From Elusimicrobiota bacterium (GTDB taxonomy: Bacteria; Elusimicrobiota; Elusimicrobia; 2-02-FULL-39-32), in contig JAHFBY010000054.1 of NCBI GenBank assembly GCA_023249835.1, positions 1 to 8,291 on the forward strand: a DNA stretch of 8,291 nt. The letters are read 5' to 3'. Shown one piece after another: positions 1 to 5,096 of the stretch. Below the pieces are notes generated by a model, which searched no databases, was not told where the DNA came from, and was given only the letters and a program-made list of their open reading frames with translations. Both the position numbers and the translations under genes were made by a program. Numbering within the stretch: position 1 is the first letter of the stretch; the number at the start of each line of letters is the position of its first letter.

Positions 1-328
1 TTGCGTCTGACACGATTATAGTCAAATGCGCTGTTTTACGTTTATACGTTGACCCACGCCCCATGGCATAGGCTCTCATCCTTTTTAATACCGGCCCCTG
101 CCCTACCCAAGCATTGCTAACCTTTAATGTTAAATCTTTACAAAGGGGATCTCCCGCATTGGCCGCAGCGCTTTTTATCGCCTTTCCCACTACCGTAGCG
201 CACCCTTTAGGAACTAACCTTAAAATATTTAATGCTTGCGGCACGCTTTTCATGCGCACCAAACCCAAGACTTGGTTTACTTTGCGCGGGGCAAAACGTA
301 TATATTTTGAATGTGCTATTGCTTGCAT
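1..328 (-). CDS. rplV: 50S ribosomal protein L22, 3' end cut by window edge
   Basis: L22 is a large-subunit protein that binds 23S rRNA and whose long beta-hairpin lines the peptide exit tunnel. The frame opens with ATG at 326-328 and gives MQAIAHSKYIRFAPRKVNQV, the usual L22 start (R-x-APRK). It ends near the window edge with the signature around residues 84-107: RMRAYAMGRG followed by KRKTAHLTIIVSD. 109 codons are visible. The family usually has about 110-120 residues, so only a few C-terminal residues are missing. An AAGGAT at 336-341 lies 7 nt upstream of the ATG and is a reasonable ribosome-binding site. It follows rpsS by 46 nt in the normal S10-operon order. The identification is by motif recognition and by position, which agree. 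Confidence 0.95.
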   Translation of the reverse strand, partial: MQAIAHSKYIRFAPRKVNQVLGLVRMKSVPQALNILRLVPKGCATVVGKAIKSAAANAGDPLCKDLTLKVSNAWVGQGPVLKRMRAYAMGRGSTYKRKTAHLTIIVSDA

Positions 329-374
329 ATTTTTAATCCTTAAATAAAGTTTATTTTTTTAATTTTCCATCGCA

Positions 375-662
375 TCATGTCAGCTCATTAGTATCCTTAG
401 TATGCGCTTGGCCATGTCCTCTAAACATACGCGTGGGTGCGAATTCTCCCAACCTGTGCCCAACCATCTGTTCGGATATATAGACTGGCAAAAATTTTCT
501 GCCGTTATGAATAGCAAGCGTATGACCCACAAAATCTGGACTAACCATCGAGTTTCTTGCCCATGTTTTAATGGGTTTCTTAGTCATGGATTCATTTAAC
601 TTAAGAACTTTTTTTTGAAGATTTTCATCTACATAAGGACCTTTCTTAGTTGACCGCGACAT
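375..662 (-). CDS. rpsS: 30S ribosomal protein S19
   Basis: S19 is a small-subunit head protein that binds 16S rRNA together with S13. The 95-residue product is full length for the family. It starts [15 protein letters not shown] and carries the conserved KKPIKTWAR (residues 28-36), FVGHT..HNGRK and [13 protein letters not shown] blocks. The ATG start is set by the N-terminal match and by a strong AGGAGG at 671-676, 8 nt upstream, one of the two best Shine-Dalgarno sequences in the operon. It lies 24 nt after rplB and 46 nt before rplV, as in the standard S10 operon. Its C-terminal tail ([14 protein letters not shown]) is slightly longer than in E. coli, which is common in the family. Confidence 0.97.
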   Translation of the reverse strand: MSRSTKKGPYVDENLQKKVLKLNESMTKKPIKTWARNSMVSPDFVGHTLAIHNGRKFLPVYISEQMVGHRLGEFAPTRMFRGHGQAHTKDTNELT

Positions 663-670
663 CCGTTAAT

Positions 671-676
671 CCTCCT
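671..676 (-). promoter_or_regulatory. Shine-Dalgarno of rpsS
   Basis: On the minus strand the sequence reads AGGAGG, a perfect anti-16S match, with 8 nt to the rpsS ATG at 660-662. It is notably stronger than the sites of rplB and rplW just upstream in the operon. Confidence 0.85.
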
Positions 677-686
677 CTAAAATTTT

Positions 687-1529
687 TTAAGCTGACGCCT
701 GAGTAGATACAGCGTTTTGTCTGCGCGTTAAAATCAGCCAATCCCAAACTTTATTTGATCTTGTTTTATAACCTTTTGCCGGTTGACCCCAAGGAGACTG
801 CGGCTGATTATTGCCTTTTGATCTTCCGCGGCCACCCCCGTGAGGATGATCAACTGAGTTCATTGCAGTTCCACGAACTGTTGGGCGTATACCCATATGA
901 CGCGAACGACCCGCATTACCTAAAACCACATTCTCATGATCAATGTTGCCAACTTGCCCAATCGTTGCCAAACACCGAACAGATATTAAACGAATTTCAC
1001 CCGAAGGCATTTTAATATTGGCATAATCACCCTCTTTAGCCATAAGTTGGGCAGAAGCGCCCGCAGAACGAACCAACACTCCGCCACGTCCGGGATACAA
1101 CTCAATATTATGCAAGACCGTGCCTTCCGGCATATTGGCTAATGGCAAGCAGTTGCCAAGAGTAATCTCCGATTGCGGTCCAGAACTAATTTTATCTCCA
1201 ACTTTTAACCCCTCTGGCTGAAGAATATAACGTTTTTCACCGTCTAAATACTGCAACAACGCCAATCGGGCGCTACGATTAGGATCATATTCTAGCGCAA
1301 TAACCTTAGCAACCATATCTAATTTATCACGCTTAAAGTCAACTAAACGATAGCGTCGCTTATGCCCGCCACCCTGATGCCTTACCATAACCTCTCCCGT
1401 ATTGTTCCGCCCCCCCTTCTTCTTTAAAGAAACGGTAAGGGACTTCTCCGGAGACTTTTTGGTTAGCCAGGAAAAATCTTCAACTGTTATAAATCGTCTT
1501 GATGGCGTATATGGATTAAATGATTTCAT
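687..1529 (-). CDS. rplB: 50S ribosomal protein L2
   Basis: L2 binds 23S rRNA near the peptidyl-transferase centre and is needed for subunit association. The 280-residue product is normal in length and colinear with the family. It has FNPYTPSRR at the N-terminus, [20 protein letters not shown] (about 40-59), then the KRYILQP and [10 protein letters not shown] blocks. Near the C-terminus it has the highly conserved HPHGGG with [13 protein letters not shown]. The histidine important for peptidyl-transferase activity lies in HPHGGG and is present. The loop after it reads [11 protein letters not shown] rather than the common EGRAPGG, a lineage-type variation. The ribosome-binding site is weak: GGAT sits about 12 nt from the ATG, so translation may depend on coupling to rplW, which ends 27 nt upstream. 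Confidence 0.98.
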   Translation of the reverse strand: MKSFNPYTPSRRFITVEDFSWLTKKSPEKSLTVSLKKKGGRNNTGEVMVRHQGGGHKRRYRLVDFKRDKLDMVAKVIALEYDPNRSARLALLQYLDGEKRYILQPEGLKVGDKISSGPQSEITLGNCLPLANMPEGTVLHNIELYPGRGGVLVRSAGASAQLMAKEGDYANIKMPSGEIRLISVRCLATIGQVGNIDHENVVLGNAGRSRHMGIRPTVRGTAMNSVDHPHGGGRGRSKGNNQPQSPWGQPAKGYKTRSNKVWDWLILTRRQNAVSTQASA

Positions 1530-1556
1530 AATTTATTCTATATCCTAATATTTTAT

Positions 1557-1853
1557 TTAACTAACCTGCTCTTCAATTTTAATTTCCTGTCCCGACTTCA
1601 AAGTAATATATGCTTTTTTCCAACTCACTTTTCTACCCTGCGGCTTAGTGGCGGACAAACGTCGTAATTTACCTTCATAATTAGCAGTTCTAACAGCTTT
1701 TACATCAACATTAAAAATCTTTTTTACCGCAATTTTAATCTGATATTTCGAAGCATCAGGGTCAACTTTAAAAACATATTGATTATGTTTTTCCCGCAAG
1801 AGAGTGGACCGCTCTGTAACTAATGGGCTTTTAATAATAGCAAATTCATTCAT
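1557..1853 (-). CDS. rplW: 50S ribosomal protein L23
   Basis: L23 sits at the peptide tunnel exit and is the docking site for trigger factor and SRP. The 98-residue product has the family's start (IIKSPLVTERST), the YVFKVDPDASKYQIKIAVKK segment, the FNVDV.AVRT segment and the basic loop (KPQGRKVSWKKAYITLK). Its length is typical. The ATG at 1851-1853 is preceded by only a poor Shine-Dalgarno (GGCGGT). The gene follows rplD by 36 nt and precedes rplB by 27 nt, the canonical order. Nothing essential appears to be missing. Confidence 0.96.
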   Translation of the reverse strand: MNEFAIIKSPLVTERSTLLREKHNQYVFKVDPDASKYQIKIAVKKIFNVDVKAVRTANYEGKLRRLSATKPQGRKVSWKKAYITLKSGQEIKIEEQVS

Positions 1854-1889
1854 AAATTATAAGTACCGCCGTTATTTTATTTTTAGTTC

Positions 1890-2510
1890 TTATAGAATTT
1901 TTAACACTTCACTGGTAAGCACTACTTTTCGAGCATTGAGCAGATGGAAGGGATGAATATGTTTCCAGGGGATCACTTCAAAACTCTCAAGGTTTCTTGC
2001 CGCTAACACCAATTTTTTTTCTGAGCTTTCAACAATTAATAGCGTTTTTTTAGGGAAAGACATTTTCTTCAACCACGCTGCCAAACTCTTTGTTTTAACA
2101 ACTTCCATCTTAGGCGGCTCACTTACCACAATATCACCCAGCATAGCCCTTTCCACAAAAACTTGAGATAATGCAGACTTAACTTTTGCCTGGGGAATTC
2201 CCGTATAGTATGATCTTGGTTTAGGAGCAAATACTATTCCGCCGCCTTTCCACAATGGAGAACTTGAAGTTCCCGCGCGAGCACGCCCCGTGTGTTTTTG
2301 TTTCCATGGTTTTTTACCGCCACCCTGCACTTCAGAACGAGTCAACGCCGATTGAGTTCCCCTACGCCTATTGCCTAAATAAGCCTTGACGACTTCATGC
2401 ACCAAATAAACATTTGCCGACTTTGCCTTTTTAGCCAAACCACCCATGTGTTCAGGCAGCTGCGCTTGCCCAGTTACTTTTCCTTCAGAATCTAAGATAT
2501 TTATTTCCAT
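1890..2510 (-). CDS. rplD: 50S ribosomal protein L4
   Basis: L4 binds 23S rRNA, and its extended loop reaches into the exit tunnel. In E. coli it also represses the S10 operon. The 206-residue product has the diagnostic loop GGGKKPWKQKHTGRARAGT followed by SPLWKGGG.VFAPKPRSY at about residues 64-103. The usual helical and beta segments follow (KVKSALSQVF, TLLIVESSEKKLVLAARNL, ARKVVLTSEVL). The start ATG (2508-2510) has AGGA 7 nt upstream. It follows rplC by 26 nt. Because rpsJ here sits only 11 nt behind tuf, there is no room for an E. coli-style S10 leader, so L4 autoregulation, if present, must act elsewhere. Confidence 0.97.
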   Translation of the reverse strand: MEINILDSEGKVTGQAQLPEHMGGLAKKAKSANVYLVHEVVKAYLGNRRRGTQSALTRSEVQGGGKKPWKQKHTGRARAGTSSSPLWKGGGIVFAPKPRSYYTGIPQAKVKSALSQVFVERAMLGDIVVSEPPKMEVVKTKSLAAWLKKMSFPKKTLLIVESSEKKLVLAARNLESFEVIPWKHIHPFHLLNARKVVLTSEVLKIL

Positions 2511-2536
2511 AATTATTCCTACTTTTATTTTCTAAT

Positions 2537-3331
2537 TTATTTAGGTTTACTTGCTTTTCTTTCAGGTTGAGCTTTCTTAGTTATTTTTGGCTGAACATAG
2601 AGAATTTTTTTACGCGCCTTAGTAGTTTCCTTTACAACAATAAAACCCTTGGACACGCCTGGAATTGCTCCTTTAATCATAAGCAAATTATTTTCTTGAT
2701 CTACCTTAACAATCTCCAGTTTCTGTGTTGTAACCCAACAAACGCCCATATGCCCAGCCATTCTCGTCCCCTTCAATACCCGTTGCCCTTGACCTGACCC
2801 CCCCCCGCTTGAACCTGGGGAACGAGTCTTATCAGATGCACCGTGAGACATGGGTAAACCAGAAAAACCATGCCGCTTCATAACGCCGGCAAACCCTTTT
2901 CCTTTGGATGTCCCGGAAACATCCACGTAATCTCCGGGAGAAAAAATGTTGACAGAAACATTTTGTCCAATTGTCAAATTTTTTGAATCAGCCACCCTAA
3001 ACTCTTTTAACCATTCAGCTGCAGGAATGCCCCTTTTAGTAAAAACACCTTGATAGGGTTTTGACATGCTTTTCTCTCTTTTTATACCATAGCCAAGCTG
3101 CACTGCAGAATATCCGTCATTTTCTTCAGTTTTAATATTTGTTGACCGACAACCTCCAGCATAAACAACCGTAACTGGAATATTTTCCCCTCTCTCATTA
3201 AAAATCTGAGTCATTCCTACTTTTTGCCCTAAAATCACTTTTAGCGGAAATGGGGCAACATTTTCCCCATTCGTTTGAACGGCAATGTTAGAGTCTTCCA
3301 GCTTTTGATCAACTTTTTTTTCTTCAGTCAT
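2537..3331 (-). CDS. rplC: 50S ribosomal protein L3 with N- and C-terminal extensions
   Basis: L3 is an early-assembly 23S rRNA-binding protein that reaches towards the peptidyl-transferase centre. The core begins at about residue 31 (KVILGQKVGMTQIF) and includes DVSGTSKGKGFAGVMKRHGF, MSHGASDKTRSPGS and KGTRMAGHMG. At 264 residues it is longer than the usual 205-215. About 30 extra residues, acidic at first (MTEEKKVDQKLEDS), precede the core. A lysine-rich tail follows it (KARKKILYVQ..PERKASKPK). I chose the ATG at 3329-3331 because it has AAAGGT upstream. The only in-frame alternative close to the core is a GTG at codon 32 with no good ribosome-binding site. Codons for SGGGS contain an uninterrupted nine-G run (2798-2806), and there is an eight-A run just after the start. 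Both are slippage-prone or easily misread. Confidence 0.96.
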   Translation of the reverse strand: MTEEKKVDQKLEDSNIAVQTNGENVAPFPLKVILGQKVGMTQIFNERGENIPVTVVYAGGCRSTNIKTEENDGYSAVQLGYGIKREKSMSKPYQGVFTKRGIPAAEWLKEFRVADSKNLTIGQNVSVNIFSPGDYVDVSGTSKGKGFAGVMKRHGFSGLPMSHGASDKTRSPGSSGGGSGQGQRVLKGTRMAGHMGVCWVTTQKLEIVKVDQENNLLMIKGAIPGVSKGFIVVKETTKARKKILYVQPKITKKAQPERKASKPK

Positions 3332-3376
3332 ACATTTTACCTTTATGTTGATTTTTAGTTTATTTTCTCAAAATCC

Positions 3377-3387
3377 CCGATAATCGG
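3377..3387 (-). repeat. Short inverted repeat in the rpsJ-rplC gap
   Basis: CCGAT-A-ATCGG is a perfect 11-nt palindrome directly after the rpsJ stop codon. On the minus strand it is followed by ATTTTGAG. As RNA it can form only a 4-bp stem with a 3-nt loop, so it is too weak to be a convincing terminator. It might mark an mRNA-processing or attenuation point. Confidence 0.4.
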
Positions 3388-3388
3388 A

Positions 3389-3712
3389 TCAGGTTTTTAT
3401 TTCAACTTCAATTCCGGCAGGCAAATCTAATTTCATTAACTCTTCAACTGTTTTTGGAGTTGGCTCTAATATATCAACCAATCGTTTATGAATGCGAACC
3501 TCAAATTGATCTCTCGATTTTTTATCCGTATGCGGAGACCTAAGCACCGTATATTTGCGTATATGGGTCGGCAATAAAACCGGCCCAGAAATAGACGCCC
3601 CTGAACGCTGCACCGTCTCCACAATTTTAGTCAATGATTCATCCAACATACGATGATCATATGCCCTTAAACGAATTCTAATTTTTTGCTGTGTTGTCAC
3701 TTCATTAGGCAT
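3389..3712 (-). CDS. rpsJ: 30S ribosomal protein S10
   Basis: S10 is a small-subunit head protein, also known as NusE in antitermination complexes. The 107-residue product has the full family pattern: [43 protein letters not shown], then RIHKRLVDI and PAGIEVEIK at the end. Length is typical. The ATG at 3710-3712 is preceded by AGAGG (3719-3723) with 6 nt spacing. The gap to tuf is only 11 nt and the ribosome-binding site touches the tuf stop codon, so the two genes are almost certainly co-transcribed and possibly translationally coupled. A gap of 57 nt to rplC follows, the largest in the cluster. Confidence 0.97.
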   Translation of the reverse strand: MPNEVTTQQKIRIRLRAYDHRMLDESLTKIVETVQRSGASISGPVLLPTHIRKYTVLRSPHTDKKSRDQFEVRIHKRLVDILEPTPKTVEELMKLDLPAGIEVEIKT

Positions 3713-3723
3713 AATTTACCTCT

Positions 3724-4920
3724 TTATTCTAAAATTTCTGTAACCACGCCTGCGCCCACGGTATGCCCGCCCTCGCGAATAGCGAAACGAAGCTGCTTTT
3801 CCATGGCTATGGGAGTAATCAGCTCCACTTCCATTTCCACGTTGTCGCCCGGCATAATCATCTCCACGCCCGGCTTTAAGGTAATGCTCCCGGTCACGTC
3901 CGTGGTCCTGAAATAAAACTGCGGACGGTACCCTTTAAAAAACGGCGTGTGTCTGCCGCCTTCCTCTTTGCTCAAAATATATACCTGACCCTTAAACTTC
4001 TTGTGCGGATTGATCGAGGCCGGCGCTGAAATCACCTGCCCTCTTTCCACCTGGTTGCGCTCCACCCCTCTCAACAGCGCCCCAACATTGTCCCCGGCAA
4101 TAGCTTCATCTAAAAGCTTGCGAAACATCTCTATTCCCGTGATCACCGTCTTTTGCGTCGGCTTTAACCCAACGATCTCCACGTTGTCGCCCACTTTCAC
4201 CTTGCCTCTTTCCACTCGGCCCGTCGCTACTGTTCCCCGACCAGTAATCGTAAACACGTCTTCCACGCTCATTAAAAACGGCTTGTCTATTTCTCGCTTC
4301 GGTTCCGGTATATGCTCATCCAACGCGTCTAACAACTGCATGATCGCGCCTTCGCCCAGTTCCCCAGTGTCTCCTTCCATCGCCTTTAACGCGCTGCCAC
4401 GGATAATCGGAATCTTGTCTCCCGGAAACTCGTACTTGGTCAGCAGCTCGCGCACTTCCAACTCCACAATGTCCAACAACTCCTTGTCGTCCACCGCGTC
4501 CACCTTGTTTAAAAATACCACCAGGTTCGGAACGTTCACCTGCCTGGCCAACAGCACGTGTTCCCTCGTCTGCGGCATCGGTCCATCCGCCGCAGATACC
4601 ACCAAAATCGCCCCATCCATCTGCGCTGCACCCGTTATCATGTTCTTAATATAGTCCGCATGTCCAGGGCAATCAATGTGCGCGTAATGCCTCTTGTCCG
4701 TCTCATACTCCACGTGCGATACCGCCACCGTTAAAATCTTAGACGCATCCCTCACCACTCCGCCTTTTGCAATCTCAGCGTATTTCATTTCCTTTGCTTT
4801 ACCCTTGGTGGACAACACCTTGGTCAACGCCGCTGTTAACGTCGTCTTGCCGTGGTCCACGTGCCCAATTGTGCCAACGTTGACGTGCAGCTTTGTACGC
4901 TCAAATTTTGGTTTACTCAT
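3724..4920 (-). CDS. tuf: Translation elongation factor Tu
   Basis: EF-Tu is the GTPase that delivers aminoacyl-tRNA to the ribosomal A site in the cytoplasm. With the ATG at 4918-4920 it is 398 residues and starts [24 protein letters not shown] one codon upstream is possible but unneeded. Numbering from the ATG, the motifs are GHVDHGKT (P-loop, 19-26), DCPGH (83-87, with the catalytic His), NKVD (138-141) and GSAL (175-178). Domain 2 and 3 blocks follow ([44 protein letters not shown]). Switch I differs from the E. coli type: [14 protein letters not shown] replaces the EEKARGIT region, though the Mg-binding Thr (residue 64) remains in register. Its GC content (about 48-58% in samples) is higher than in rplC/rplD. 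It heads the S10 operon with no fusA, rpsG or rpsL upstream. Confidence 0.98.
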   Translation of the reverse strand: MSKPKFERTKLHVNVGTIGHVDHGKTTLTAALTKVLSTKGKAKEMKYAEIAKGGVVRDASKILTVAVSHVEYETDKRHYAHIDCPGHADYIKNMITGAAQMDGAILVVSAADGPMPQTREHVLLARQVNVPNLVVFLNKVDAVDDKELLDIVELEVRELLTKYEFPGDKIPIIRGSALKAMEGDTGELGEGAIMQLLDALDEHIPEPKREIDKPFLMSVEDVFTITGRGTVATGRVERGKVKVGDNVEIVGLKPTQKTVITGIEMFRKLLDEAIAGDNVGALLRGVERNQVERGQVISAPASINPHKKFKGQVYILSKEEGGRHTPFFKGYRPQFYFRTTDVTGSITLKPGVEMIMPGDNVEMEVELITPIAMEKQLRFAIREGGHTVGAGVVTEILE

Positions 4921-4929
4921 CAAAGATAC

Positions 4930-4937
4930 TCCTCCTT
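4930..4937 (-). promoter_or_regulatory. Shine-Dalgarno of tuf
   Basis: The minus strand reads AAGGAGGA, 9 nt from the ATG at 4918-4920 and 6 nt from an adjacent TTG. The strong match fits a very highly expressed gene. The ATG is preferred because MSKPKFER aligns with other EF-Tu N-termini. Confidence 0.85.
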
Positions 4938-5000
4938 GCTGTCCTGTGTTGAATATGGCTTTAAATCTTATATAGAAATCCTTAAGCTGGTTGAAAGAAA

Positions 5001-5017
5001 ATCCAGATTGATTGGAT
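5001..5017 (-). repeat. Small inverted repeat in the tuf leader
   Basis: ATCCA, a 7-nt spacer and TGGAT form a 5-bp stem in the predicted tuf 5' leader. On the minus strand it is followed by a pyrimidine run (TTTTCTTTC). It could be a weak attenuator hairpin, but the stem is short and may be chance. Confidence 0.3.
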
Positions 5018-5042
5018 AGAGCAGAAACCTATAAATATGCTT

Positions 5043-5053
5043 ATCCTTAGGAT
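5043..5053. repeat. Palindrome near the predicted tuf transcription start
   Basis: ATCCT-T-AGGAT is a perfect palindrome about 14 bp downstream of the candidate -10 box. It extends to TTATCCT/AGGATTA with one mismatch. Its position around +8 to +18 of the predicted transcript would suit an operator, but no known binding-site family is recognised. Confidence 0.3.
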
Positions 5054-5066
5054 TACATAAAAACAA

Positions 5067-5095
5067 ATTCTAGCAAAATAAAAACAATTTTACAA
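5067..5095 (-). promoter_or_regulatory. Candidate promoter of the tuf-S10 operon
   Basis: On the minus strand there is a -35-like TTGTAA (5090-5095), exactly 17 nt of spacer, and a -10 TAGAAT (5067-5072) preceded by TGC, an extended -10 element. The predicted start is near 5060, giving a leader of about 140 nt. The -35 box begins immediately after the stop codon of the aminopeptidase gene (5097-5099). This is the best sigma-70-like site in the 176-bp gap. Read-through from the upstream gene cannot be excluded because no terminator is visible. Confidence 0.55.
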
Positions 5096-5096
5096 T

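Noticed and set aside
114..347. 77-codon plus-strand frame at the left end
   Set aside because: It is the antisense shadow of rplV, whose own frame is clearly L22.
342..356. AAATAAA-G-TTTATTT palindrome between rpsS and rplV
   Set aside because: It is all A/T with a one-base centre, so it makes no stable RNA hairpin, and a terminator inside the S10 operon would be unexpected.
3377..3387. Intrinsic terminator after rpsJ
   Set aside because: The stem is only 4-5 bp with a broken T-run, and the operon continues into rplC, so it is listed only as a small inverted repeat.
4001..4654. 217-codon open frame on the plus strand
   Set aside because: It lies wholly antisense to tuf, and the biased codon use of tuf explains the lack of stops. 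The product is rich in Ser, Pro and Thr with no recognisable domain.
4701..4785. Paired frameshift in tuf producing the odd switch I
   Set aside because: The segment is well formed, the Thr and HVEYET stay in register, and a similar segment is remembered from other EF-Tus, so a real variant is more likely.
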